NCBI RefSeq assembly: GCF_023856365.1
Contig: NW_026042440.1
Location: forward strand, 186,001-250,000
Direction of reading: 5' to 3'
Length of the DNA stretch: 64,000 nt
DNA from: Brienomyrus brachyistius
Taxonomy: Eukaryota; Chordata; Actinopteri; Osteoglossiformes; Mormyridae
Position numbers and translations under genes: made by a program. Positions 54,868 to 64,000 of the stretch are shown here, in pieces. The notes beneath the pieces are model-generated. The model was not told where the DNA came from and ran no database searches. It saw nothing but the letters and a program-made list of their open reading frames with translations. Within the stretch, counting starts at the first letter, position 1. Every line of letters begins with the position of its first letter.

Positions 54868-55185
54868 TTGGGAAACAGGAAACGGGCCAAGCTGCAGGGC
54901 CAGTTCAAAGGCATAGTGCGAGGCGCCCAGAAAGGGGGCGAGGTCTGGGCGGAGTCAGCTAAAGAAGAAAAAGGCCTGACCTTTTTCTGGATGCTGTGGA
55001 CTGTGTTTGTGTGTGAGCTGCAGCTGCATGTTCCTTACATTTTTTTTATTAACACCAGCACCGTGAGGTTTGGCCTGGACTGGGTCCTGTCCTGCACGGT
55101 TGAAGACATGTTGACTGATGGTCAGCCCGTGTTCTGTTGGATCCCACAGAAAGGAAATGGGAATCCCGTTTGGATCGGATGCTGA
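54868..55185 (+). CDS. Unidentified ORF, 105 codons
   Basis: Basic N-terminus (MGNRKRAKLQG), then a hydrophobic segment LTFFWMLWTVFVCELQLHVP and a cysteine-containing C-terminus (LSCTVEDM, VFCWIPQKG, WIGC). The last codons lie at the edge of the inverted-duplication arm, so the stop may be an accident of the rearrangement. A transposon relic with a chance-open frame is likely. Confidence 0.25.
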   Translation: MGNRKRAKLQGQFKGIVRGAQKGGEVWAESAKEEKGLTFFWMLWTVFVCELQLHVPYIFFINTSTVRFGLDWVLSCTVEDMLTDGQPVFCWIPQKGNGNPVWIGC

Positions 55186-55941
55186 CAGTTGAAAAAAAAC
55201 TCATGTCTGTGTGTTATGAAAGAATATCAATAAATGTTTCCGAAAGGGGATGACTCATTTGGTAATTATTTACGGCTTATGTTATGGCTGAGAAATTTAC
55301 AGTCTTTACTAAAGTCTGACTTCTTTCGAGTCACCTTTAATATAGATTGGACACTCTCTATGCTATGTACAATACTTATATAGATGGTACATGTTTACTT
55401 GCTTGCACAGATGGTTGATTAGGTAATTAGTGTAAGTGTGTGTGTGTGTGTGTGTGTGTCCAATCGCATGTATGTCCAAGGTCCATAGTAAGTAATATAC
55501 ACTGATCAAGAGATGCCTGAAAGTGGATGAAAGAGGACATTAGTGGGTGTATCACTTAGTGTAACGGGTGCAGGAAAATGAGCAGGACTGCAAGCCATAT
55601 AATGACCCACTGTCCTTATCTAGCTCTTAATACAGTATGCATACAGTGATGTATCTACAATGGACAGCTACTATAAGCAGATAGCACAGTACAGGTGCTT
55701 AATCTGTATGCTATTTCCATCCATCCATTGTCCAAACCGCTTATCCTACTGGGTCACAGGGGGTCCGGAGTCTATCCCGGAATCAATGGGCACGAGGCAG
55801 GGAAGAACCCAGGATGGGGGGCCAGCCCATCACAGCTCACACTCACACACCATTCACTCACACATGCACACCTACGGGCAATTTAGCTACTCCAATTAGC
55901 CTCAGCATGTTTTTGGACTGTGGGGGGAAACCGGAGGAAAC
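55171..55941 (+). repeat. Inverted duplication, left arm
   Basis: GGATGCTGACAGTTGAAAAA through a (GT)n tract (about 55436-55459) to a truncated SINE matches the reverse complement of 57105-57835 with scattered differences. The SINE (55715-55941) ends inside its body. Confidence 0.85.
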
Positions 55942-55949
55942 TAGCAGCT

Positions 55950-56935
55950 TTGTGTGGTAATTGTTTGTATTAAAAATACATTGGATCAAGTCAAATTATT
56001 TTTATGAAGAATTAACATCTAAAAGCTGCTAGTAGACCGTGGGAAAATAATTTTTCTATTTTCTTGCTGCCATCTCGTGGCCAAAAGTAGGTATTGCAAT
56101 TTCCATCATATGTAAGAGGGCCTGCCCATCAGAGTAATGTACATCCTGTGACATGTATTGACTATCAAGACAAACTGAAACACGGTGTATTAGGCTGTCA
56201 ATGAGTACTGGACTAGGGTGAAAAACTGCCTGATAATCTACCTATTAACTAGAAGAGTACAAACTGGAGACGGATCCCCTAATACAGAGGGATTAACGTC
56301 TGTGCCACATCCAGAACCATTCAGTGTAGGAGTCTGGTGGTTCTACTGGATACTGACAAGTACCCAGCCCCTTTGTTCCCTCTGATAATCATCAGTCCTC
56401 CTCTGAATGCCTTCACCACTCTATTCCTGAATAGGTACACATTTAAATATGCTAGCAAGATCAAGGTATTGGGATAACTGTTAGGTTCGCTGTTAAGAGA
56501 GTTGCAGTGAAAACCATCATACACAGTGGCCCTTTCTGGATAAGATTACCTCCCTCTGATCTAACAGGTCAAGATCAAAGCAAGGTGCATTGCAATGTCT
56601 GACACCCAGCACACTACAGCATATAAAATACAGGTATCCATCGCCTTCCGCATTTGGAACCAGGACCACTTGTTGCAAGTCAATTTGGGCGTATCTCAAG
56701 TTATACGAGAGAGGCAAGACATTAAGGACAGTATACACAGTACTGAAATAATAATGTACATATTAAACCACAGCACTTAATAAACAGATACTGCACTTAC
56801 ATTTCACAAAAAAAAAATAAAGCACAGATTGCACTAAGAAATCAAAAGATGCATGTGCTAGCAAACAGTGGGAGCTGAGGAAGAAGCAGTGGTGAAATAC
56901 TTTATTGTACAGTACAGTAAGTTTCTTTTTATAGA
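55950..56935. other. Spacer between the inverted arms, no gene recognised
   Basis: Non-coding as far as seen; AT-rich with a poly-A near 56808. Confidence 0.4.
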
Positions 56936-56951
56936 ATGAAATAGCATACAG

Positions 56952-57300
56952 GGGGCGGCATGGTGGTGCAGTGGTTAGCACTGTTGCCTCACACCTCTGG
57001 GACCCGGGTTCGAGTCTCTGCCTGGGTCACATGGGTGTGGAGTTTGCATGTTCTCCCCATGTCGTCGTGGGGTTTCCTCCCGCAGTCCAAGAATATGCTG
57101 AGAATATGCTGAGGCTAACTGGAGTTACTAAATTGCCCGTAGGTATGCATGTATGAGTGAATAGTGTGTGAGTGTGCCCTGTGATGGGCTGGCTCCCCAT
57201 CCTGGGTTGTTCCCTGCCTCGTGCCCATTGCTTCCGGGATAGGCTCCAGACCCCCCACGACCCAGTAGGATAAGCGGTTTGGACAATGGATGGATGGATG
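56952..57300 (+). mobile_element. tRNA-derived SINE, full length, 14-bp target duplication
   Basis: Head GGCGGCATGGTGGTGCAGTG (A box TGGTGCAGTGG), B box GGTTCGAGTCT, body and GGATGGATGG tail. GAAATAGCATACAG flanks it on both sides (56938-56951, 57301-57314). Confidence 0.93.
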
Positions 57301-57835
57301 GAAATAGCATACAGATCTTATAAGCACCTGTACTGTGCTATCTGCTCATAGTAGCTGTCCATTGTAGATACATCACTGTATGCATACTGTATTAAGAGCT
57401 AGACAAGGGTCATTATATGGCTTGCAGTCCTGCTCATTTTCCTGCACGCGTTACACTAAGTGATACACCCACTAATGTCCTCTTTTATCCACTTTCGGGC
57501 ATCTCTTGATCAGTGTATATTATTTACTATGGACCTTGGACATACATGCGATTGAACGCACACACACACTTACACTAATTACCTAATCATCCATCTGTGC
57601 AAGCAGGTAAACATTTACCATCTATGTAAGTATTGCACATTGCATAGAGAGTGTCCAATCTATATTAAAGGTGACTCAAAAGAAGTCAGACTTCAGTAAA
57701 GACTGTAAATTGGCAGCCATAACATAAGCCGTAAATAATTACCAAATGAGTCATCCCCTTTCGGAAACATTTATTGATATTCTTTCATAACACACAGACA
57801 TGAGTTTTTTTTCAACTGTCAGCATCCTTCTCGAT
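57105..57835 (-). repeat. Inverted duplication, right arm
   Basis: Reverse-complement partner of the left arm, and the 3' untranslated end (poly-A signal CAATAAATG in minus sense at about 57770) of the integrase relic to its right. Confidence 0.85.
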
Positions 57836-58850
57836 TGTCAGAAGCTCTGCGCTAGAGGGAGGTTTACTGGTCTTATACTCTTCTGGCACCTTGTGTGATT
57901 CCTGACTTGGGACATCAGTTTGGCTCCTTCTGTATGTGGTTTACATTGTATTTGTTCTTTAAAGTTGCCCCTTCAGAATTAGACAGTGTAACCAGCTTGC
58001 CACATATTGCCTGGATGACATAAGGTCCGGTAAAATCCGGTTCCGTTCTTCCTCCTTTCCGTCCCCGCTTCCTCATGTTGAACAGAAGCGCCTCATCTCC
58101 AACATGATAAACTGTGTTTTGGTACCTCTTTTGTATTCGTTTACCACATGCCTGCTTCTGTTTTTCCTGTGACTAGGAGATGTTTTCAGCTGTTGTTGCT
58201 TATTGTCTCAACTACTTTATTTTTTTCATCAAAAAACGTGCCGTAGCTTTTCTCATCGGGAAGAATAATTGTGGAAAGCTGAAGTGGAAAAACATTCATA
58301 GCAAATTATTATTATTCACAGATCATTATAAAGAGTCATTTTCTAAAAGCATTAAGAACAATGTAATTTGCTGTTTCAAGATATGTTTTTAAATAACTAC
58401 TTGTCAGTCATAAGAAACTCTTCAACACACATGATCCGATCTTGCCACAAATCATTTTTAATCTCACTTTTGTTGCCAGCAGTTCAGACATTAATGGCTG
58501 TGTGTTGAGTTATTTTGAGGGGACATCAAATTTACACCATTATACAAGCTGTACACTGATTACTTTACATTCTATCAGAGTTTCATATCTTTAACGTTGT
58601 CCCTTGAAAAGATATAATAAAATATTTACAAAAATGTGTGGGGTGTACTCACTTTTGTGAGATACTGTATATTAAGGGATTGATTGTCAATAATATCAGT
58701 AATTCCTGATGTAATGTTAAAAGAATAGAGCCTGTCTCACACAGTTCTAAAACAACCTCAAAAACAGACTTACCATTTTATGTCATCATTCGTTTTCTCA
58801 TCCAGGCCATTGGTTTGGGGATGATATGCAGCAGTGATCAACGGCAGAAC
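57836..58850 (-). pseudogene. Ginger/gypsy-type integrase relic
   Basis: Minus strand. Near 58850-58790: TAAYHPQTNGLDEKTND, the integrase block with the catalytic Glu. Near 58140-57960: VYHVGDEALLFNMRKRGRKG, EPDFTGPYVIQAICGKLVTL and NSEGATLKNKYNVNHI, a GPY/F C-terminal module. It then reads in broken frames to an ADS stop at about 57820. Between the two blocks are non-coding DNA and a Tc1 end (58495-58670). The GPY/F type fits Ginger transposons or gypsy/GIN1-like integrases; the N-terminal half is not found. Confidence 0.65.
58495..58670. mobile_element. Tc1/mariner-type transposon end
   Basis: AAAGATATAATAAAATATTTAC, then GGGGTGTACTCACTTTTGTG AGATACTGTA, a typical fish Tc1 terminus ending in TA. 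Only one end is present. Confidence 0.6.
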
Positions 58851-58959
58851 AGGGGCTCTGAACGCAGTATGGATTAAAAAGGAATTAACCATCTCTCTCA
58901 ATATAAAATTAGGATCATTTATTCTCTACAGAGGCCCCCATAGAATAGTGCATCCATCC

Positions 58960-59490
58960 CCTCACTCATGTTTAGACAGACGTAAGGCAACAGGCCAATG
59001 ACATTCAGAACAGCAACAACATCAACAATTGTACAGCTAGTTTTAAAATTTAATAAAAAAGACAAACCAATTAGGTAATATTAATGAAATTATTAAAATG
59101 TGCAGATTAATAGTCAGAAATAATTTGCGATTTTAAGAGCGGAAAGGATACATTAAAACTCAATTACATTTATCCCTTAATAATATAAAAAGGTTTTTGA
59201 ATTTTACATCATGATAAATGCGAACTATATGTGATTACTAATTACTGTTGACTAATTTCCTGTCTGGACGTTTCCCTCCTCATTGTTAAAAGTCATTATA
59301 TGTCTGGGTGCCAGTCAGTGGAAGCACACAGACATGTTGGCCAGCTGTCATATTCATTCAGCACCAGCCCATCAAGTAGAGAATTCAGCACCACGGACAG
59401 TGACCTGTGTTACAATGACATCAGGTCATTGGCTCTAAATATTTTTCTAGAAATAACTAAATGGCTCTATTGTAGAAATTTCCAGCCAGA
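58960..59490. other. Anonymous DNA
   Basis: No gene recognised; AT-rich. Confidence 0.4.
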
Positions 59491-59497
59491 GTCTTGT

Positions 59498-60495
59498 GGT
59501 GCGTTCGTTTTTCTCTCGGAACTTGGAAATTCCAAATTGGGTGACATCACATCCAACAATCTCCCGTTCAAGCTAGCACAACTCGGAACAAACATGGCTG
59601 CCTCCATGAATACGCTGCTGTGTTGTTGCTTTATATTTTAGCAGTTATGGAGTAAGATTATTATTTCAGACAAATAAACAAGAAACAGGAACTAGTCAAA
59701 CCACATTAAAAGCTTTATAAAGTATTTTAGTACATTCATAGCGATATTCTTTTTTCGAGAGGCAAACAAACTACAAACAAACCAAAAACACTAACAAGTC
59801 TGGTAAAAATCTGATATTGCATGTTAGGATACTGTTTACGGTCACAATATGGTATTCTCTAAATCGAACACGTGCAATTACATTAATAATTACTAATAAT
59901 TATAAATAATAATAATAATAAATGGGCGGTATGGTCGTGCACTGGTTAGCACTGTTGCCTCACACCTCTGGGACCCAGGTTCAAATCTCCGCCTGGGTCA
60001 CATGTGTGTGGAGTTTGCATGTTCTCCCCATGTCGTCGTGGGGTTTCCTCCGGGTACTCCGGTTCCCCCCCACAGTCCAAAAACATGCTGAGGCTAATTG
60101 GACTTGCTAAATTGCCCGTAGGAATGCATGTGAGAGTGCATGGTGTGTGTGAGTGTGCCCTGCGATGGGCTGGCCCCCCATCCTGGGTTGTTCCCAGCCT
60201 CGTGCCCATTGCTTCCGGGATAGGCTCCGGACCCCCCGTGACCCAGTAGGATAAGCAGTTTGGAAAATGGATGGATGGGATAATAATAAATTTAACAAAA
60301 TAAACATTTTTAAGGATTTGTAAAATAGAATTAATGTTGAGTGTGTAAGCCGCCATGTTGAAATTACGTCACAGGGGCAACTCGGACAAGAAGATTCTGT
60401 CAGACATTAACGTCATAAAAGAGGCGTTTCTAATGGGAAGTGATGTTTTTCGTGACGTTTTTGTCCGAGTTGGAGTGAAATAATCAAACGCAGCA
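59498..60495. mobile_element. Candidate DNA transposon relic interrupted by a SINE
   Basis: Left GTGCGTTCGTTTTTCTCTCG GAACTTGG resembles the reverse complement of the right end (GTCCGAGTTGGAGTGAAATA ATCAAACGCAGC). ACATGGCTGCC and GCCGCCATGTTG are also inverted. No transposase frame. Confidence 0.4.
59924..60279 (+). mobile_element. tRNA-derived SINE, full length
   Basis: Same family as 56952-57300. Flanked by ATAATAATAAAT on both sides (59912-59923, 60280-60291), although this lies in an (ATA)n stretch. Confidence 0.85.
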
Positions 60496-60499
60496 TGTG

Positions 60500-61150
60500 T
60501 TCCTATTTGAAGAGAATATTCTATTTTTATTCTAAGGAACTACAGAAAATCAGCTCTGCATGTGATCTCCCCTTTACTGCTCGAGCAGGGCACACGCACA
60601 TCAACAAGTGTCAAGGCAGCAAGTGCATGCAAACAACTTCTCAGGACGGTTACAGTATAGGACCTTCAGAAAGAGCCAGACTGCGGCGTCATTCAGAGAT
60701 TCCATTGTCTAAGGCTTGCACTAAAACATTACAGCATATTTAAACAAAGTAGCATGGCACCTGTGTCAGAATCCCTCCCTGCCTTGTTCTGTTCTCTCTT
60801 TGTTGTCCCCATTTAGCCAGCACATGTCACTGGCCATCCTGACTCCTCTTTTGATTGTGGGTTTTAAGGATATCAGTGGGTCTGTGTTTTCATAATTGTC
60901 CCCCAGGCCACCATGCTGCTCAGCCCTTGATTCCAACTACAGTTGCAATCAGGTGGTTCTCAATCTACTAGGACTGTATAACAGGATTGGCCACCTGTTC
61001 TACCTTTACTCGTTCAGCCGCATTCATGAGTCTGGCCTATAGGTTATTCAAATTTTGTCCTGCCAAATTTACCGGACAGGAGGTGGACACTGCAAATGAA
61101 TGTGTGAATACTCCAATACCTACATCTTTACAAGTTACCTGAAGTGGTTT
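60500..61150. other. Anonymous DNA
   Basis: No gene recognised. Confidence 0.4.
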
Positions 61151-61155
61151 GGTAA

Positions 61156-61700
61156 ATGATTGTGAGGTTGGAAGTCCTTCTTGATGTCTGTTTGCAGCTC
61201 ATCCACCAGCAACTGCACGAGTTGTCGCTCCCAGAGGGAATCCCACTCTCGGTCCGCTGGAGGGTCCATCTCACTGTAGCTGGAGTATGTTTCCATCAGT
61301 CACTTGGCGTGGGGCTCACAGAATTTACCAGGCTCCTGTTTAATCTGACGCACCTTAGTCCAGTCCATGCATCTGGGGAACTTCTCTGAAAATCTCTGGC
61401 AGATTCTTTGCAGCTATACTTGATATTGGGTACTTGCCGCAACTAAGTAATGGGTTGTTGAATCAAAGTCCCGTTCCATGTCAAAAATAACCCCATTTTA
61501 GGGTTTTGTTAAACAACTGGTCTAATTTGGATGCAGAGGTTCTGCACGGAAGGCCCAGTCTCTGAAGGGCTGTGGCATAGCGAGGCCTGTTCTGCCTGGA
61601 ATCCGGCAGGTCACTGGCAACATCCCCCAACTCCTTCATCTATAAGGTCGGGAAACCAGAACGTTTACTCCCCCTTATGGATAAGGACATACCAACGTTG
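61156..61700 (-). pseudogene. Retroviral-type gag relic, LINE-free paralogue
   Basis: Reverse complement matches 24900-26165: TTGCCAGTGACCTGC, CCAGGCAGAACAGGCCTC, CAGCCCTTCAGAGACTGG, then KQEPGKF and SYSEMDP-like coding, with an extra segment at about 61395-61540. At the position of the CR1 insertion it reads straight through (AGGAGTTGGGGGATGTTGCC). Confidence 0.55.
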
Positions 61701-61789
61701 GGGCAACTCCTGCTGCCTGAGTCTTCAACCAAGTCCAAAACAAAAGTATACAATGTTAGGAAGGGTAATTCAATGGTATGAGACTGAAA

Positions 61790-63360
61790 CTAGAAACTGT
61801 AAATCGGATGGAGTTAAATAGCAATACTGTGGAAGAGGCATGGGAATTTTTTAAAAGCACATTGTTGCAAGTGCAAAAGAACTTCATACCCGTTTCCAGA
61901 AAAACTAAATCTAGGAAACTGCAACCAAGCTGGTGTCATGACCTGCTTGTACGATCCTCGTGTGTGCCACGCCCCCTCATTAACCATGTGTGCTGCCCCG
62001 ATTGTAACCAGCTGTTTTCTGTCAGTTTGAGTAGTCCTGTGTATTTAGTCCACATTCAAGTCTGTTTCCCCAGTCCTGTCATTGAAATCTCTCGCTGTTG
62101 GTACCTGTTTTCATCAATAAACCCTCATTCCCGACTCTCCGTTTCCCGGATCCTTGATTCCTCGCTTCCTGCCTGTTCGTCCAGCACGCGATGTCACAGG
62201 TGGTTTACTACGAAAATTAAGAATAAAGTCAGGAGCAAAAGGGCTTTCTTCCACAAATGGAAATTAACTAATGATTTCAAAATAAAGCAGGAGTATCTAA
62301 GTCTACAGGTTTAGTTAATAACAGTTATAAGGATGACGTTAAAAGTTTCTTCCAATATTTTAACTCCGAAAGAGCTCTAAAAGCTGAAAATCACTCATTT
62401 GCAGGATAGTAAGGGCCTTATAATTGAAAATGAAATTGATATAAATGAGTTTAATGATTATTTTACAATGGCTGTTCACAGTAGAATAGCTTACCACCAT
62501 TTAGTACAAATACAACGATGTCTATGACCAATATATGTATAACTGAGGCTGATGTGGTACAAAGCCTAGCTAAGCTCAAAATAAATAAATCGCAAGGCCC
62601 TGATGGCATCTTATCTATAGTTTTAAAAGAGATGAGGGGTATTATTAGCCAACCTTTAACTTTACTATTCCAGAAATCATTATCTGCTGGTGTGGTATCT
62701 TCTGATTGATGTTAGATCATGTCTCATGTCCAGAGAGGCTACAACAGGATCTGGATTTAATTAGCGACTGGGCTCATACGTGGCAGATGAAATTTAACAT
62801 AGATAAATATAAGGTAATCCATGCAGGGAGCAGAAATATAGTAAATATAGTAAAGTACAGATATTTTATGGGTTCCACTGAAATAAAGGTAGCTGATTAC
62901 GAGAAAGATCTCGGTGTGTATGTTGATACTTCCATGTCCCACTCTTGCCAGTGTGGGGAAGCATTAAAAAAAGGCAAAAGGATGTTGGATTAAACTCCAC
63001 ACACCTAGAGATGTAAGTCAAGAGAAGTGATGCTACGATTATATAATTCCTTGGTAAGATCCCACCTAGAATACTGTGTGCAGGTTTGGTCACCATACCT
63101 TCAGAAGGACATTGCTGCCTTGGAAAAGGTGCAACGTAGGATGACTAGAATGATTCCTGCACTTAGAGGAATGTCTTATGAGGAGAGGTTCGCTGAGCTG
63201 AATCTGTTTAGCCTCAAGCAAAGGAGACTATGGGGGGACATGATCCAGGTATATAAGATTCTAACAGGTCGGGATGCTGTTCAGCCAAATGACCATTTCA
63301 ATATTAATTTAAAATACTAGAACTCGTGGCCATAGTGGAAATTAGCTGGAGAACATTTAA
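61790..63360 (+). pseudogene. CR1/Rex1-type LINE, internally deleted, split by a solo LTR
   Basis: EEAWEFFKSTLLQVQKNFIP and KTKSRKLQPSW before the LTR; WFTTKIKNKVRSKRAFFHKW after it. Then LAKLKINKSQGPDGILS (RT start), a jump to ISDWAHTWQMKFNIDKYK past a lost FADD core, EKDLGVYVDTSMSHSCQCGE, and from 63027 LVRSHLEYCVQVWSPYLQKD through KILTGRDAVQPNDHF. Not functional. Confidence 0.8.
61936..62201 (+). mobile_element. Solo Ty3/gypsy LTR inside a LINE
   Basis: TGTCATGACCTGC ... GCGATGTCACA, 266 bp, with ATCAATAAACC poly-A signal at about 62115. Flanks GCTGG and GGTGG (one mismatch). Related to, but clearly diverged from, the LTR at 52890. Confidence 0.8.
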
Positions 63361-63385
63361 AAATGAATCTGAGGAAGCACTTCAA

Positions 63386-63580
63386 TTCAATTCAATTTTA
63401 TTTATATAGCGCTTTTAACGACATGCATTGTCACAAAGCACTTTACATTTAACCGGCCAGAACCCCACCAAGCAAGCCTGAGGCGACAGTGGCAAGGAAA
63501 CTCCCTCTAGCAGGAAGAAACCTTGAGTGGAACCTAGACTCAGAAGGGGACCCCATCCTCCTCTGGGCGACCAAGGAGCA
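63386..63580 (-). repeat. Dispersed fish repeat (reverse of the 10180 type)
   Basis: TTTTATTTATATAGCGCTTT, CAAAGCACTTTACATTTAAC, GGCGACAGTGGCAAGGAAAC and GACCCCATCCTCCTC follow the reverse order of the 19232-19437 repeat. Sequence to 64000 shows no gene. Confidence 0.6.
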
Positions 63581-64000
63581 TGAAACTGCATTTACATTGA
63601 CATTCATTAGAGTTCATATAGTTATAAAGTCCCAGTTGGTTTCATGTAGTTATATCCAGGAGTCCAGGTGCGGGTTCACACGGTGTAGTCGGCTCGGTAT
63701 CAGCTCGAAAAAGAGAAGATGGAGAAGAGTTATTGCCCTACACCTAACCGGCAGGACTAAAGCAACTATGACAGCCTGCCTAAAAGAGTGACCTGGAAGG
63801 AAGCACAGGCATGAGGGTTTACAGAGGTTTTGGCGTCAAGCCACCTCCCATCCACAGCTTAAGTGATCGGCGAGAGTGGCAGGACGACAGCACCAATCCC
63901 CCCTTTCCCCTTCAATCTCAAATAACTATGAACCTCCAGATTTCCCATTCACCTTAGAAAAGAAGATTTAACTATCCAAAAGACTGGCGAAAGAGGTACA

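Noticed and set aside
55660..55899. Ser/His-rich ORFs repeated at 57115-57327, 60107-60307 and 29873-30109
   Set aside because: Translations of the SINE family, not genes.

Overview
The window looks like genomic DNA from a ray-finned (most likely teleost) fish. The evidence is an exon run of the splicing factor U2AF2, a chemerin-like secreted protein gene, and an immune receptor of the NITR type, a family known only from teleosts. The transposon load is also fish-like: CR1/L2-type LINEs, tRNA-derived SINEs with (GGAT)n tails, hAT and Tc1 elements, Ty3/gypsy LTRs and a class-I-like endogenous retrovirus (ERV).

Layout. 1-2095 (+) carries three consecutive exons of U2AF2 (RRM2 to the UHM domain). 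The final exon is not seen; the intron runs into a 4-kb satellite (2222-6207) of about 137 copies of a 29-bp unit. The satellite switches strand at 4288/4289 and so forms a giant palindrome, and each unit carries a CCAAT-box match. 6208-7455 is the 3' end of a Ty3/gypsy element. 7485-11000 is mostly hAT-derived and anonymous repeat DNA. 11065-12362 (-) has three exons of a chemerin (RARRES2)-like gene. 12690-18080 mixes LINE pieces, a chimeric duplication and a 46-bp minisatellite (15841-16910). 18100-34180 is repeat-rich, with nested insertions (CR1 in a gag relic, a solo LTR in a LINE).

35260-47199 (-) can be assembled, by matching exon phases and splice sites, into one NITR-like gene: leader, V domain, second Ig domain, transmembrane exon and two cytoplasmic exons with ITIM-like tyrosines. 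A 7.65-kb ERV (38057-45710, + strand, antisense to the gene) sits in the intron between the two Ig exons. Its two 339-bp LTRs look identical and it has a perfect 5-bp target duplication, so it looks recent, yet gag and pol are broken and env is reduced to its two ends. The ERV is unusual: the primer site matches tRNA-Tyr, gag and pro lie in one frame separated by a UGA followed by a plausible pseudoknot, and a domain with two H-x-(T/S)-x motifs (2H-phosphoesterase-like) lies between protease and reverse transcriptase.

47600-64000 is again mostly transposon relics: an integrase-core transposon gene with frameshifts (50583-51320), a solo gypsy LTR with perfect target duplication (52890-53166), an inverted duplication with arms of about 0.7 kb around 55.2/57.8 kb, a Ginger/gypsy-type integrase relic (57836-58850), and a CR1 LINE split by another solo gypsy LTR (61790-63360). 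Host genes do not form a pathway here. The two immune-type genes (chemerin-like, NITR-like) are neighbours only in a loose sense. All calls come from reading the sequence without database searches.
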